Positions 63,353 to 64,000 of a stretch of DNA of 64,000 nucleotides are shown here, piece after piece. Positions within the stretch are counted from its first letter, which is position 1. The number at the start of each line of letters is the position of its first letter. A program made the position numbers and the translations under genes. Source of the DNA: Acanthaster planci (Eukaryota; Echinodermata; Asteroidea; Valvatida; Acanthasteridae); assembly GCF_001949145.1 (NCBI RefSeq), contig NW_019091360.1:1086529-1150528 (forward strand), written 5' to 3'. Under the pieces are notes generated by a model. The model saw only the letters and a list, made by a program, of their open reading frames with translations. It did not search any database and had not been told where the DNA came from.

Positions 63353-64000
63353 ACCTCGCAAGAAAGATATCTTCAGTGTACATCTTTCCATCAAGTGGAG
63401 ACGGTTCTGAGACAGGTAACTGGTATCTCTGTCACTTTGCATTTTCACTTCTGCTTGAGTTTACAATAGACTTCTGAAAAAACTGTGTTCAGAAGAAAAA
63501 TTCAAATTCATGGCTGAGCATGTAACATAAGCATGTAACAGTAGCGATGTTAGGCTATTTATATCTGTTTGCATATCATAGAGTTTGGAATCAACAAATA
63601 CAATTTTGTCAGTATCAGATCATCATGCAATGTTTAGCAGAGCCATGAACTTGATTCAAACAAGTGTGCTTGCTTAAAATAAGTCTAAGTGTTACAGCTT
63701 AGAATTGTTCAAATGAGAACAGGCAAGTGGCTCAGAGACACTGGTTTCACAGCATCATCAGCAGGATGAACTGGGGCAGAGAAACTGGTTTTTGAAAACA
63801 GTCAGTGTATATAAGTATGTACAAAATATGCAAAAACTACTTCAGGGCAACAGAAGTTACAACCAAAATGCTAATGTCTTCACTGTAAATTGGAGTATAT
63901 TTGTCAAACTTTGGAACCAGCGTGAAGTATTGTGGGAAAGATTACCTGGAAATGCACAGCATTGTAAGTAGTGGATTTGGAGCTCTTGTGAAAGTTTGTT
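63353..64000 (+). other. ODAD2 3' UTR and downstream sequence to the window end
   Basis: No further coding signal is visible after the ODAD2 stop. I saw no AATAAA or ATTAAA hexamer before the window ends, so the poly(A) site may lie beyond it or use a variant signal. The sequence is AT-leaning and contains no repeat I recognise. Confidence 0.6.

Overview
The window is nuclear DNA from an intron-rich animal, most likely a marine invertebrate deuterostome. It has long AT-leaning introns, GT-AG splice sites, tRNA-derived SINEs, foldback elements and scattered TACATGTA motifs, as in echinoderm, hemichordate and amphioxus genomes. The exact taxon cannot be fixed from the sequence. No prokaryotic, organellar, viral or CRISPR features were seen.

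Three protein-coding genes could be assembled exon by exon, with reading phase carried through every junction. (1) Bases 18165-22596, + strand: the last three coding exons of a class III ubiquitin-conjugating enzyme of the UBE2E family. Its 5' exons were not found, so most or all of 1-18164 is probably intron. (2) Bases 48815-35014, - strand: a complete DNAJC7 (TPR2) co-chaperone gene, 13 coding exons and 494 codons, with TPR repeats followed by a C-terminal J domain. An apparently undescribed, mutually exclusive alternative last exon lies at 35648-35718. It is a diverged duplicate of the start of the normal last exon and has its own downstream poly(A) signal. (3) Bases 51358-63352, + strand: a complete ODAD2 (ARMC4) gene, 16 coding exons and 1046 codons, an armadillo-repeat subunit of the outer dynein arm docking complex of motile cilia.

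DNAJC7 and ODAD2 are head to head. The 2.5 kb between their start codons holds an ETS plus CCAAT motif pair, a consensus splice donor that may end a 5' noncoding exon of ODAD2, and a foldback repeat. The genes are not a pathway cluster: UBE2E is general ubiquitin machinery, DNAJC7 is an HSP70/HSP90 co-chaperone, and ODAD2 is ciliary.

The rest (1-18 kb, 22.6-34.5 kb and the introns) is non-coding and rich in degenerate mobile elements. At least two tRNA-derived SINE families are present. So are a MITE pair with terminal repeats, a hAT-like MITE with a second partial copy, and several foldback elements (4.1, 30.1, 47.4-48.1 and 50.7 kb). Arrays of an AAGTC/GACTCGAGTC word occur at five places. 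All of this was read by eye; no alignment or database search was run.
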